Assembly: GCA_021647145.1 (NCBI GenBank)
Contig: JAKIVF010000071.1
Location: 1-18,837 of the forward strand
Direction of reading: 5' to 3'
DNA from: Methylococcaceae bacterium
GTDB lineage: Bacteria; Pseudomonadota; Gammaproteobacteria; Methylococcales; Methylomonadaceae
Length of the DNA stretch: 18,837 bases
Below the pieces are notes generated by a model, which was given only the letters and a program-made list of their open reading frames with translations, had not been told where the DNA came from and did not search any database. Of the stretch, positions 1 to 6,890 are shown piece after piece (position 1 is the first letter of the stretch; each line of letters begins with the position of its first letter). The translations under genes and the position numbers were made by a program.

Positions 1-171
1 GAAGATACCGGTAACTGTGATTTATATGGCACTGTTTTGGTGCGGGGTGGGAGATTTCCAGATATTCGTTCCCTGAATCCTACTTTTGCCATGAAGTTAG
101 GGTGTTTTAGGATGGTAAATCTTTGCTGTATCCAGTCTGAGACTTTGGAAAACGATATTAATTTTTTCTAA
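1..171 (+). CDS. Partial 3' end of an unrecognised reading frame (56 codons)
   Basis: Frame 1 is open from the window edge to a TAA at 169-171. The end of the peptide reads ...LCCIQSETLENDINFF. I do not recognise a family, and no start is visible. The stretch is richer in G+C than the genes downstream. It may be the tail of a real upstream gene or a chance open frame. The next gene starts about 100 bases further on with no obvious terminator between them. Confidence 0.25.
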   Translation, partial: EDTGNCDLYGTVLVRGGRFPDIRSLNPTFAMKLGCFRMVNLCCIQSETLENDINFF

Positions 172-285
172 AGGCTTGCCTGGTAGTTTTGGAAATTAAG
201 GGGTCTGCTGATTTTTTTTGGCGGCCTGGCAACAGGGCTTTGTATTACAGCACAGGGCAGGAAAACCGTGGGTTTGAGTAGACCA

Positions 286-1188
286 ATGAATAAGTCAGTA
301 TTATTTCTTGCAGCATGTCTTGTCCTGGTGAGTCCGCTTACCTATGGCGCAACCGTTCATGCTGGGATTTTTGGTTTTGGTGAAGAGCCTGATGAGTTAG
401 ACGATTTAGATCATTGGCTAGAAAAATTTAGAATTGCTTTTTCTTCTCCTAAAGGTGCTGCTGAAGAATTAATAACAGCACAAAACATATCTATGTCAAT
501 TGCTGAGTATGAGCGATCTCAAGTGTTTGTAAATACTCCTTGGAAGAGATATGTTCAAGGGGATGAAAGGGCTATTTCATGGGCCGCAAAAAAAGGAGCT
601 ATTTTATTTTTCACACCTAATTCAGAGGGGGGAGCTAACTGTTCAAGTTGTCACTCAGGAGACTTTTTTACTGATGAAAGCTTTCATAACTTAGCTATGC
701 CACAAATAGGTCCAGGAAAAGGTGATGGAGAAGATGGTTCAAAAGATTTTGGTCGTGCACGTGAAACGGGTCTTGAAAAAGATAAATTTTCTTTTAGAAC
801 ACCTTCACTTCTTAATGTCGAAGTCACGGGTCCTTGGTCACATACAGGAGCTTATTCTTCATTAGAGGCTGTTATAAGACACCACTTGAATGCAAGAAGA
901 GCTATTAAAAATTATGATTATAGTCAATTATCTCAAGATAACATTCGTAATTTGAAAAACATGCAAGAAAATACGGAAGAAGCTTTGAATTTTCCTAATT
1001 TCGCTTTAGATAAAATTTATTTAAATAATAGGAGTGTATATTTTCTGGTTGAATTTTTAAAAAGCTTAACTGACCCGTGTACCATTAATCGAGAATGTTT
1101 AAGTCCGTGGATTCTTGATGAAGATACAAGAAATGATCCTAATGGACATCAGTTGAACGCAGTTGATCAGTTTGGAGAAAAATTATAA
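286..1188 (+). CDS. Secreted MauG / cytochrome c peroxidase-like protein keeping only the C-terminal haem domain
   Basis: This is an exported c-type cytochrome of the di-haem peroxidase/MauG superfamily, expected in the periplasm or at the cell surface. Counting from the ATG at 286, residues 1-26 form a Sec signal peptide with likely cleavage after VHA. The ATG is preferred because it gives a clean signal peptide; a GTG at 268, preceded by AGG, would add six residues. The haem-binding CSSCH is at 119-123. It is followed by FTDESFHN and FRTPSLLNVEVTGPWSHTGAY (about 170-190), the usual C-terminal-domain pattern of the family. The segment WSHTG replaces the YMHDG of classical peroxidases, so the Met axial ligand is absent, as in MauG-like members. 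The family normally has two haem domains in 350-450 residues. Here the N-terminal domain with the first CxxCH is missing and the signal peptide leads almost straight into domain 2. AGA is the favoured Arg codon, unlike rho. Substrate unknown. Confidence 0.8.
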   Translation: MNKSVLFLAACLVLVSPLTYGATVHAGIFGFGEEPDELDDLDHWLEKFRIAFSSPKGAAEELITAQNISMSIAEYERSQVFVNTPWKRYVQGDERAISWAAKKGAILFFTPNSEGGANCSSCHSGDFFTDESFHNLAMPQIGPGKGDGEDGSKDFGRARETGLEKDKFSFRTPSLLNVEVTGPWSHTGAYSSLEAVIRHHLNARRAIKNYDYSQLSQDNIRNLKNMQENTEEALNFPNFALDKIYLNNRSVYFLVEFLKSLTDPCTINRECLSPWILDEDTRNDPNGHQLNAVDQFGEKL

Positions 1189-1478
1189 CCATGATGGAAA
1201 TGATTCTCAGGAATTAATTTCTGAGAATCTAGGCTTTACTTAACTATACTGCGTGTGGTCACGTATGCAGGTTTCTAACGGCTAAGTTTTTACCGATAGC
1301 TGTGTTTATGAAACAGTTGCGTAGTCAGCTATGCTCTAATTTCATCGCCTTGCTCTCAACAAAAATCAGCGCATTATAAATTCCACATCCGTGACCGCGC
1401 AAAGTATAAGTATTCTTTGTTAGGCATCTTTGTATATGACCGTGTTTTGTATAACTTTTTCCCGTATAATTAGATTTC
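1189..1478. other. Intergenic region with a hairpin after the cytochrome gene
   Basis: A 9-bp perfect stem (GATTCTCAG at 1202-1210 with its complement at 1221-1229) lies just after the cytochrome stop. It is a possible transcription end, but no T-run follows it. I see no convincing gene in 1231-1460: the longest minus-strand frame with an ATG is only 17 codons. The region ends in the -10 box of the next gene. Confidence 0.4.
1465..1470 (+). promoter_or_regulatory. Consensus -10 box (TATAAT) directly before the yrfG start
   Basis: TATAAT ends 8 bases before the ATG at 1479. Transcription would begin about 1476-1478, leaving no room for a ribosome binding site and implying a leaderless or nearly leaderless mRNA. 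A -35 at 17-bp spacing (1442-1447, GTGTTT) is weak. Confidence 0.45.
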
Positions 1479-2132
1479 ATGATTAAATGGGAAAAAATTG
1501 AGACTGTCCTGCTGGATATGGACGGTACTTTACTGGATTTAAATTTTGATAATCATTTTTGGCTAGAGTTTGTTCCTAAACGTTTTGCTGAAAAAAATGG
1601 TCTTTCTCTAGAACAAGCTAAACAACAGCTAGTTCCCCAGTTTAGAAAAATGGAAGGTAAGCTGGAGTGGTATTGTCTGGACTATTGGAGCAAAACATTA
1701 AATCTTGATATCGCAGGATTAAAAGTAGAGATAGCAGGGTTAATTTCGATTCTTCCTCATGTAATGGACTTTTTAGATGCGCTTTATCAATCTCATCATA
1801 AGGTGCTTTTGGTAACAAATGCGCATAGAGATAGTCTGGCTTTAAAAATGGATAAAACTTGTTTAAAACCTTTTTTTGATCAGATTATTAGTTCACATGA
1901 TTATGGCTATTCTAAAGAACAGCAAGAATTTTGGTTTAAACTACAAAAAAAACATCCATTCGATCTTCAAAAAACACTACTAGTCGATGATAGCCTAGCT
2001 GTTTTAACCTCAGCGAAATGTTTTGGCATTAAACATTTAGTCTCAATTAGTTGCCCCGATTCACAATTAGAAAAAAAAGAAATCAGTGGTTTTTTGGCTA
2101 TTGAGGATTTTCGGGAGTTGATGCCGGTTTAG
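1479..2132 (+). CDS. yrfG: HAD-family GMP/IMP nucleotidase, YrfG-like
   Basis: A cytoplasmic haloacid-dehalogenase phosphatase. The YrfG family hydrolyses purine mononucleotides (GMP, IMP) to nucleosides. Visible motifs are motif I LLDMDGTLLD with nucleophile D13 and D15, motif II LLVTNAH with T113, Lys in SKEQQEFW (K146), and the acidic motif LLVDDS (D170, D171). The stretch EWYCLDYWSK at about 63-72 in the cap region is characteristic of YrfG rather than of general HAD enzymes. At 217 residues it has the usual family length. The ATG at 1479 is the only sensible start, and no Shine-Dalgarno sequence precedes it; the TATAAT box lies 8 bases upstream. Its last 35 bases overlap the end of rhlB on the other strand. 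Family assignment is confident; the exact substrate is inferred. Confidence 0.88.
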   Translation: MIKWEKIETVLLDMDGTLLDLNFDNHFWLEFVPKRFAEKNGLSLEQAKQQLVPQFRKMEGKLEWYCLDYWSKTLNLDIAGLKVEIAGLISILPHVMDFLDALYQSHHKVLLVTNAHRDSLALKMDKTCLKPFFDQIISSHDYGYSKEQQEFWFKLQKKHPFDLQKTLLVDDSLAVLTSAKCFGIKHLVSISCPDSQLEKKEISGFLAIEDFRELMPV

Positions 2133-3444
2133 TAGGTTTATCTTTATTAGCTGGCGTTGGTTTTTTTTTCACTGTTGATGCTTTATCTTTATAAGGCATT
2201 CTTTTGGCTGTAGAAGTTCTAGGTTTTTTTGTTTGGGAGTAGTTTTTACGAGGAGGTCTTTTAGCTGGAGGGGTAATTTCTGTTGCTAACAGATCGTCGG
2301 TGATTGTATTGACGGTTATTTTTTCGCCTATATATTCCTCTATATCAGGCATAGAGTAAGCATATTCTTCACAGATAAAACTAAAGGCGATACCGGTAGT
2401 TCCAAAACGCGCAGTTCTTCCGATCCGGTGGACATAATCTTCCGCATCTTGAGGTAAATCATAATTAATAACATGTGATACTGCAGGAATATGTAGTCCT
2501 CGAGCAGCAACATCGGTTGCAATCATTAAGTTAACTTTATTTTCCTGAAAATTATTTAATAATCGTTGTCTTTTTTCCTGAGGGACATCGCCACTTAAAA
2601 CAGCAACTTTGTAGCTATTGGCGATAAGAAAACCTTCAAGCTGCTCTGCACACCGTTTGGTGTTTACAAATACAATAGATCTTTCAGGTTTATGTTTTTT
2701 TAATAACCCTAATAATAAAGGGATTTTTTGGTCATTAGCTGGACAAAAAGCACTTTGAGTGATTGCTTTTGAAGTGACTTCTTCTTGTTCAATTTTGACT
2801 AGGACAGGGTTGTTCATATGTTCATATGCTAATTCTGTTACTTTGTAAGATAAAGTGGCTGAAAATAGCAAGTTTAAGCGTTTGTCTACTGCTGGCATTT
2901 TGCGTAATAAAAAACGAATATCTTTAATAAAACCAAGATCGAACATTCTATCGGCTTCGTCCATGACAGAGACTTGTATATTATTTAGAGTAAATGCATT
3001 TTTTTTGTAAAAATCAATGATTCGTCCTGGTGTGCCGATAATTATATCTATATTGGTTTTAAGTAAATCCTGCTGTTTCTTATAATCAGTTCCTCCGTAG
3101 ATCAAGGCATATTTAAAATTAAGATGCTTGCCTAATAATAATGCATCTTTGTGTATTTGAATGGCAAGTTCTCGGGTGGGTGCAAGAATTAATGCCCTCG
3201 GGTTTTTAATTTTTTTACTTTCATCATTAATTAAACGTTGAAAAGTGGCCAATAAAAATGCTGCAGTTTTACCTGTGCCTGTCTGTGCCTGTCCTGCAAT
3301 ATCTTTATCTCTTAAAGACAAGGGTAAAGTTCTATCTTGTATGGGCGTGCAGTCAATAAACCCAGCCTGGTTTAAACTTTTGATAATGGAGTCAGATAAT
3401 TCTAGATTACTGAAGCGTGTTTTTGTAAGATGCGTTTTATTCAT
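2098..3444 (-). CDS. rhlB: DEAD-box ATP-dependent RNA helicase RhlB
   Basis: An RNA-unwinding ATPase. In enterobacteria RhlB is the helicase of the RNA degradosome. From the ATG at 3444 (MNKTHLTKTRFSNLEL, closely like E. coli RhlB) the motifs run in order: Q motif FIDCTPIQ (29-36), AQTGTGKT (53-60), PTREL (89-93), TPGR (138-141), DEAD (162-165), SAT (195-197), VAARGLHIP (312-320) and HRIGRTAR (339-346). A long basic tail rich in K, P and T (about 410-448) replaces the Arg-rich tail of E. coli and probably binds RNA. An upstream in-frame ATG at 3504 would add 20 residues with no family match and would run through the trxA promoter, so it is rejected. The gene diverges from trxA and converges on yrfG with a 35-base overlap. 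Confidence 0.95.
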   Translation of the reverse strand: MNKTHLTKTRFSNLELSDSIIKSLNQAGFIDCTPIQDRTLPLSLRDKDIAGQAQTGTGKTAAFLLATFQRLINDESKKIKNPRALILAPTRELAIQIHKDALLLGKHLNFKYALIYGGTDYKKQQDLLKTNIDIIIGTPGRIIDFYKKNAFTLNNIQVSVMDEADRMFDLGFIKDIRFLLRKMPAVDKRLNLLFSATLSYKVTELAYEHMNNPVLVKIEQEEVTSKAITQSAFCPANDQKIPLLLGLLKKHKPERSIVFVNTKRCAEQLEGFLIANSYKVAVLSGDVPQEKRQRLLNNFQENKVNLMIATDVAARGLHIPAVSHVINYDLPQDAEDYVHRIGRTARFGTTGIAFSFICEEYAYSMPDIEEYIGEKITVNTITDDLLATEITPPAKRPPRKNYSQTKKPRTSTAKRMPYKDKASTVKKKPTPANKDKPTKPASTPENPQ

Positions 3445-3484
3445 AGCTATAGGATAACTTAAAAATCTAATTGTTTGAAATTGA

Positions 3485-3513
3485 TTGACACATAAAGCGA
3501 TCAAATTTATAGT
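3485..3513 (+). promoter_or_regulatory. Near-consensus sigma70 promoter of trxA
   Basis: TTGACA (3485-3490), 17-bp spacer, TATAGT (3508-3513). Transcription would start near 3520, giving a leader of about 20 bases that contains the Shine-Dalgarno sequence GGAGA at 3531-3535. It lies in the rhlB-trxA divergent gap. Confidence 0.8.
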
Positions 3514-3540
3514 AACCCTTTATAAATTTTGGAGAATAAC

Positions 3541-3867
3541 GTGAGTGACTCGGTCCTTCATGTAACGGATGCTGATTTTAGTGAAACTGTTATTAAGTCT
3601 GACAGACCTGTTTTAGTTGATTATTGGGCGGAATGGTGCGGCCCATGTAAAATGATCGCGCCAGTTTTAGATGAAATTTCTTCTGAATATGCAGATAAAT
3701 TGACAATCGTAAAGATCAATATTGACGATAGTCCAAAAACACCTTCACATTATGGTGTTCGTGGGATTCCAACTTTAATGATTTTTAAAGATGGTGAAGT
3801 TGAAGCGACAAAAGTAGGTGCTTTAAGTAAGTCTCAGTTAACTGATTTTATTGATAGTAATATCTAA
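3541..3867 (+). CDS. trxA: Thioredoxin 1
   Basis: A small cytoplasmic dithiol reductase that passes electrons from thioredoxin reductase to ribonucleotide reductase, peroxiredoxins and other targets. At 108 residues it is almost the same length as E. coli TrxA (109). Active site WCGPCK has C33 and C36. The buried Asp is D27, and the cis-proline is in RGIPTLMIF. The C-terminal half, with VGALSKSQL, matches the TrxA family very closely. The start is GTG at 3541 with GGAGA six bases upstream. An earlier in-frame TTG at 3529 overlaps the ribosome binding site and is not used. It lies next to rhlB and rho, a conserved gammaproteobacterial neighbourhood. It may also reduce the peroxiredoxin encoded at 9637-10242. 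Confidence 0.97.
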   Translation: MSDSVLHVTDADFSETVIKSDRPVLVDYWAEWCGPCKMIAPVLDEISSEYADKLTIVKINIDDSPKTPSHYGVRGIPTLMIFKDGEVEATKVGALSKSQLTDFIDSNI

Positions 3868-3905
3868 AAAAAATTAGGATAAATTTAAACGTTATTTTTT
3901 TAATT

Positions 3906-3941
3906 AACTAGGTTTGTAAAAAAATTTGCACAAACCTAGTT
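3906..3941. other. Perfect 12-bp inverted repeat between trxA and rho
   Basis: AACTAGGTTTGT (3906-3917) and its exact complement (3930-3941) flank a 12-base A-rich loop. It is probably the trxA transcript end or part of rho leader control. The T-run precedes the hairpin instead of following it on the plus strand, so it is not a textbook terminator. Confidence 0.5.
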
Positions 3942-3986
3942 ATTGCTCTACAATTCTAATTGTCCAACTCAGGACGTATCATACTA

Positions 3987-4015
3987 TTGATCCCTTAATA
4001 TTATATCTATATCAT
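3987..4015 (+). promoter_or_regulatory. Candidate rho promoter
   Basis: TTGATC (3987-3992), 17-bp spacer, TATCAT (4010-4015). Transcription would start near 4022. The resulting short leader begins with a 6-bp hairpin (AACGGA/TCCGTT, 4021-4036), and no clear Shine-Dalgarno precedes the ATG at 4062. rho is autoregulated in E. coli through a longer leader; here only the sites described can be seen. Confidence 0.5.
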
Positions 4016-4061
4016 TTAGCAACGGATACTTCCGTTTATCATTTCTTTTATATCCTCATTT

Positions 4062-5318
4062 ATGAATCTGTCTGAATTAAAACTAAAACAAATTAGTGAA
4101 ATTGTATCTATTGCCGAATCTTTAGGCATTGAGAACATCTCAAGAGCTCGAAAACAAGAAGTTATTTACGCCATTTTAAAAAAACAAGCTAAAAGTGGAG
4201 AAGATATTTTTGGCGACGGTGTTCTAGAAATATTACAAGATGGTTTTGGTTTTCTTCGTACGCCAGGAAGTTCTTATTTAGCTGGCCCCGATGATATTTA
4301 TGTTTCACCCAGTCAAATTCGGAGATTCAGTCTTCGAACCGGTGATACAATAAGTGGTAAAATAAGACCTCCAAAGGATAATGAACGTTATTTTGCAATG
4401 CTTAAAGTTGAAAAAATCAATTTTGAGCAACCAGAAAATGCAAAAAATAAAATTCTCTTTTCTAACCTTACACCACTCTTCGCAAATAAACGATTTATTC
4501 TTGAACAAGGTAATGGGACGAGTGAAGATCTTACTGGTCGTGTTATTGATTTAATCGCTCCTATAGGTAAAGGTCAGCGTGGATTAATCGTTTCTCCGCC
4601 TAAAGCGGGTAAAACCATGATTTTGCAAAGCCTTGCGCATGCTATAGCAGAAAATAACCCCGAGTGTTATCTCATTGTATTGCTTATTGACGAACGTCCA
4701 GAAGAAGTAACAGAGATGGAACGTTGTGTGCGAGGAGAGGTTGTTTCAAGCACCTTTGATGAACCAGCCACAAGACACGTACAAGTCGCAGATATGGTGA
4801 TTGAAAAAGCGCGTCGTTTAGTTGAACATAAACACGATGTAGTAATCTTGTTAGACTCATTGACTCGTTTGGCAAGAGCTTACAACATGGTTACTCCATC
4901 TTCTGGAAAAATATTATCTGGTGGTGTTGATGCTAATGCCTTGGAAAAACCTAAACGCTTTTTTGGTGCGGCACGAAATATTGAAGAGGGTGGGAGTTTG
5001 ACTATTATTGCAACAGCCCTTGTAGATACTGGTTCAAGAATGGATGAAGTTATTTATGAAGAGTTTAAAGGTACAGGTAATATGGAACTACACCTTGAGC
5101 GCAAAATTGCCGAAAAACGTGTTTATCCGGCGATTAATATTAATCGATCAGGTACTCGTCGTGAAGATTATTTAGTGGATCCTGAAGTGTTGCAAAAGAC
5201 CTGGATTTTACGGAAGATTTTACAACCTATGGATGAATTAGCTGCATCTGAATTTGTATTAGGTAAGCTTAAAGACTTTAAAACCAATGCGGAATTTTTT
5301 GATTCTATGAAACGATGA
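4062..5318 (+). CDS. rho: Transcription termination factor Rho
   Basis: A hexameric RNA-dependent ATPase that loads on unstructured C-rich RNA and terminates transcription. At 418 residues it is nearly identical in length to E. coli Rho (419). The N-terminal helical domain (MNLSELK...) is followed by the cold-shock-like primary RNA site with the RNP-like DGFGFLR (60-66) and SSYLAGPDDIYVSPSQIRR. The ATPase core shows Walker A PPKAGKT (179-185), LLIDERPEEVTEM (207-219), Walker B VILLD (261-265), the Q loop SGKILSGGVDANAL (281-294) and the R loop KGTGNMELHL. All catalytic motifs look intact. It is transcribed in the same direction as trxA, about 195 bases away, probably from its own promoter. 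Confidence 0.98.
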   Translation: MNLSELKLKQISEIVSIAESLGIENISRARKQEVIYAILKKQAKSGEDIFGDGVLEILQDGFGFLRTPGSSYLAGPDDIYVSPSQIRRFSLRTGDTISGKIRPPKDNERYFAMLKVEKINFEQPENAKNKILFSNLTPLFANKRFILEQGNGTSEDLTGRVIDLIAPIGKGQRGLIVSPPKAGKTMILQSLAHAIAENNPECYLIVLLIDERPEEVTEMERCVRGEVVSSTFDEPATRHVQVADMVIEKARRLVEHKHDVVILLDSLTRLARAYNMVTPSSGKILSGGVDANALEKPKRFFGAARNIEEGGSLTIIATALVDTGSRMDEVIYEEFKGTGNMELHLERKIAEKRVYPAININRSGTRREDYLVDPEVLQKTWILRKILQPMDELAASEFVLGKLKDFKTNAEFFDSMKR

Positions 5319-5338
5319 AGTATTTATTCTTCATCGTT
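5311..5338. terminator. Hairpin across the rho stop codon
   Basis: AACGATGAAG (5311-5320) pairs perfectly with 5329-5338 around an 8-base AT loop, and the rho TGA (5316-5318) is inside the left arm. Only short T-runs follow, so its strength as an intrinsic terminator is uncertain. Confidence 0.4.
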
Positions 5339-5413
5339 AATAATTCCCTTTTGAGCAGCTAATATATCGCGGAAAGGGTTGTTGTTAAGTATTTGAAATA
5401 ATTTACTTGGTAT
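5324..5413 (-). pseudogene. Possible C-terminal remnant of an unidentified gene
   Basis: On the minus strand a 29-codon frame with no start codon ends in TAA at 5326-5324. It reads ...SKLFQILNNNPFRDILAAQK and ends GIINDEE. It is bounded upstream by a TAG at 5416-5414. The composition looks protein-like, but I cannot name a family. It lies downstream of yggX on the same strand, so it could be what is left of a former fourth operon gene. It could equally be chance. Confidence 0.2.
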
Positions 5414-5531
5414 CTAGGTTGTTATTCCTCTTACTACACCTAGCCTCCCACAAAAATTACGCACAAAACGAAGAATGTTGATGTAAATTTAAAGGCAATA
5501 ATAATTTGCCTTTAAGAATTTTTGTTTTTTA

Positions 5532-5804
5532 TTAGTTTTTTTGTGGAATATAGCCCTCAGGCGCTTCAAAACCGCCAGAAAAAAGAAACTTCTCTCTTTC
5601 GTCCTCTAAAATCTTTTTGGCTTTTGGGTCAAAACTAGAGAGTCGTTGTTCGTTAATAATCATTGTTTGCATATCCATCCATTCCTTCCATGCTTCTTTA
5701 GATATATTTTCAAAGATAATTTGTCCTTTAGGACCGGGGAAGGGCGGGGTATCTAATCCTTCTGCTTCTACACCTAACTTTATACATTTAACCATTCTAG
5801 TCAT
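5532..5804 (-). CDS. yggX: YggX family protein (Fe(II) trafficking / oxidative protection of iron-sulfur proteins)
   Basis: A small cytoplasmic protein of 90 residues, the usual length. It has the family's conserved start with Cys7 (MTRMVKC), followed by EAEGLD, PGPKGQIIFENISKEAW and QTMIINEQRL. The YggX family protects labile Fe-S clusters from oxidation and has been proposed to traffic Fe(II). It is the last gene of the asmA-mutY-yggX set. Its ribosome binding site GAGG (5811-5814) sits just before the mutY stop codon in the 11-base gap, so the two are probably cotranscribed. The link with mutY is meaningful because MutY carries a 4Fe-4S cluster. Confidence 0.93.
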   Translation of the reverse strand: MTRMVKCIKLGVEAEGLDTPPFPGPKGQIIFENISKEAWKEWMDMQTMIINEQRLSSFDPKAKKILEDEREKFLFSGGFEAPEGYIPQKN

Positions 5805-5815
5805 AATTTTCCTCG

Positions 5816-6856
5816 TTAATAATGATTTTTTAATAATCTTTTAATTGGAGCGGGTAAACCCAGAGAGTTTAATTGACTCGACTTATACCAGGCTGATTGA
5901 CTCGATTCCATTACAATACTTGCAGGGCTTTTAGTTTCAACCATGATTCCTGTATAGTCAAGATGATAATGTGAGAAAGTATGCCTATGTTCGTCTAATT
6001 GCTTTATTAATTTAATAGGGATGCCTTTTTCCAAAAATAAGGACTGAATATTTGCTAATGACTCATATTCTGGAAAACTCCACAAGCCACCCCAAATTCC
6101 TGTTTTAGGTCTTTGTTCTAATAAAATTCTTCCTTGCTGATTCTGTGCCATTAAGAAGATGGTCTTTTTTACTGGTAATGACTTTCTTGGTTTTGGAGTA
6201 GGCAATTCAGAAATTTTACCCTCAATTTTTGCAAGGCAAGCCGAGTTTATTGGGCATTGAGAGCATTTTGGTTTGCTGCGAATACAGATTGTTGCCCCTA
6301 AATCCATCATGGCTTGAGTGTAATCTGCAACGCGTAATAATGGTGTGTAATCAGAGCTTAGCTGCCAAAGCTTATTATTGACCTTGGAGCCTCCAGTCCA
6401 CCCAGAAATAACATGGAATCGAGCTAGTACACGCCGAACATTTCCATCTAAAATTGGTTGGCTTTTGTTAAAGGCGATGCTTGAGATAGCCCCTGCTGTT
6501 GAACGACCAATACCAGGTAGCTGCATTAATAAGTTTAAGTCATTTGGAAATTCACCACCAGCTACACTAATACTTTTTGCTGTTTTGTGTAAATTTCTAG
6601 CGCGAGCATAATAACCCAGACCTGACCAAAGGTGTAGTACTGAGTCAAGTGGAGCATTTGCTAGCTGATGGACATTAGGAAATTTTTGAATAAAATGATT
6701 AAAATAAGGAATAACAGTTGTTACCTGTGTTTGTTGTAACATTACTTCAGATAACCAAACCCGATAAGGCGAAATATTTAGTTGCCATGGTAAATCTTTT
6801 CTACCAAATAAATCAAACCATGCAAGGATTTTTTGTTGGAATATTTCCGGAGACAT
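5816..6856 (-). CDS. mutY: Adenine DNA glycosylase MutY
   Basis: A base-excision repair enzyme that removes adenine mispaired with 8-oxoguanine. Its 346 residues are typical. Catalytic E37 is in WLSEVMLQQTQV. The helix-hairpin-helix LPGIGRSTAGAI (113-124) is followed by catalytic D137 in ILDGNV. The 4Fe-4S cluster ligands are C191, C198, C201 and C207 with the classical 6-2-5 spacing. Residues from about 230 form the C-terminal NUDIX-like domain that reads 8-oxoG, with TFSHYHL containing the FSH loop. It lies 34 bases downstream of asmA and 11 bases upstream of yggX, the same order as in Pseudomonas. No strong Shine-Dalgarno is visible before the ATG at 6856. No defects seen. Confidence 0.97.
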   Translation of the reverse strand: MSPEIFQQKILAWFDLFGRKDLPWQLNISPYRVWLSEVMLQQTQVTTVIPYFNHFIQKFPNVHQLANAPLDSVLHLWSGLGYYARARNLHKTAKSISVAGGEFPNDLNLLMQLPGIGRSTAGAISSIAFNKSQPILDGNVRRVLARFHVISGWTGGSKVNNKLWQLSSDYTPLLRVADYTQAMMDLGATICIRSKPKCSQCPINSACLAKIEGKISELPTPKPRKSLPVKKTIFLMAQNQQGRILLEQRPKTGIWGGLWSFPEYESLANIQSLFLEKGIPIKLIKQLDEHRHTFSHYHLDYTGIMVETKSPASIVMESSQSAWYKSSQLNSLGLPAPIKRLLKNHY

Positions 6857-6890
6857 TTAATGGAGTTTGGCTAGGTCTCTAAAGCAATGA

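Noticed and set aside
1231..1464. RNA gene before yrfG
   Set aside because: No tRNA-like arms or known RNA motif could be recognised.
3445..3504. Upstream extension of rhlB from an ATG at 3504
   Set aside because: The 20 extra residues do not match the family and cross the trxA promoter; MNKTHL at 3444 matches RhlB.
3529..3540. TTG at 3529 as the trxA start
   Set aside because: It overlaps the GGAGA ribosome binding site; GTG at 3541 gives the family-standard N-terminus.
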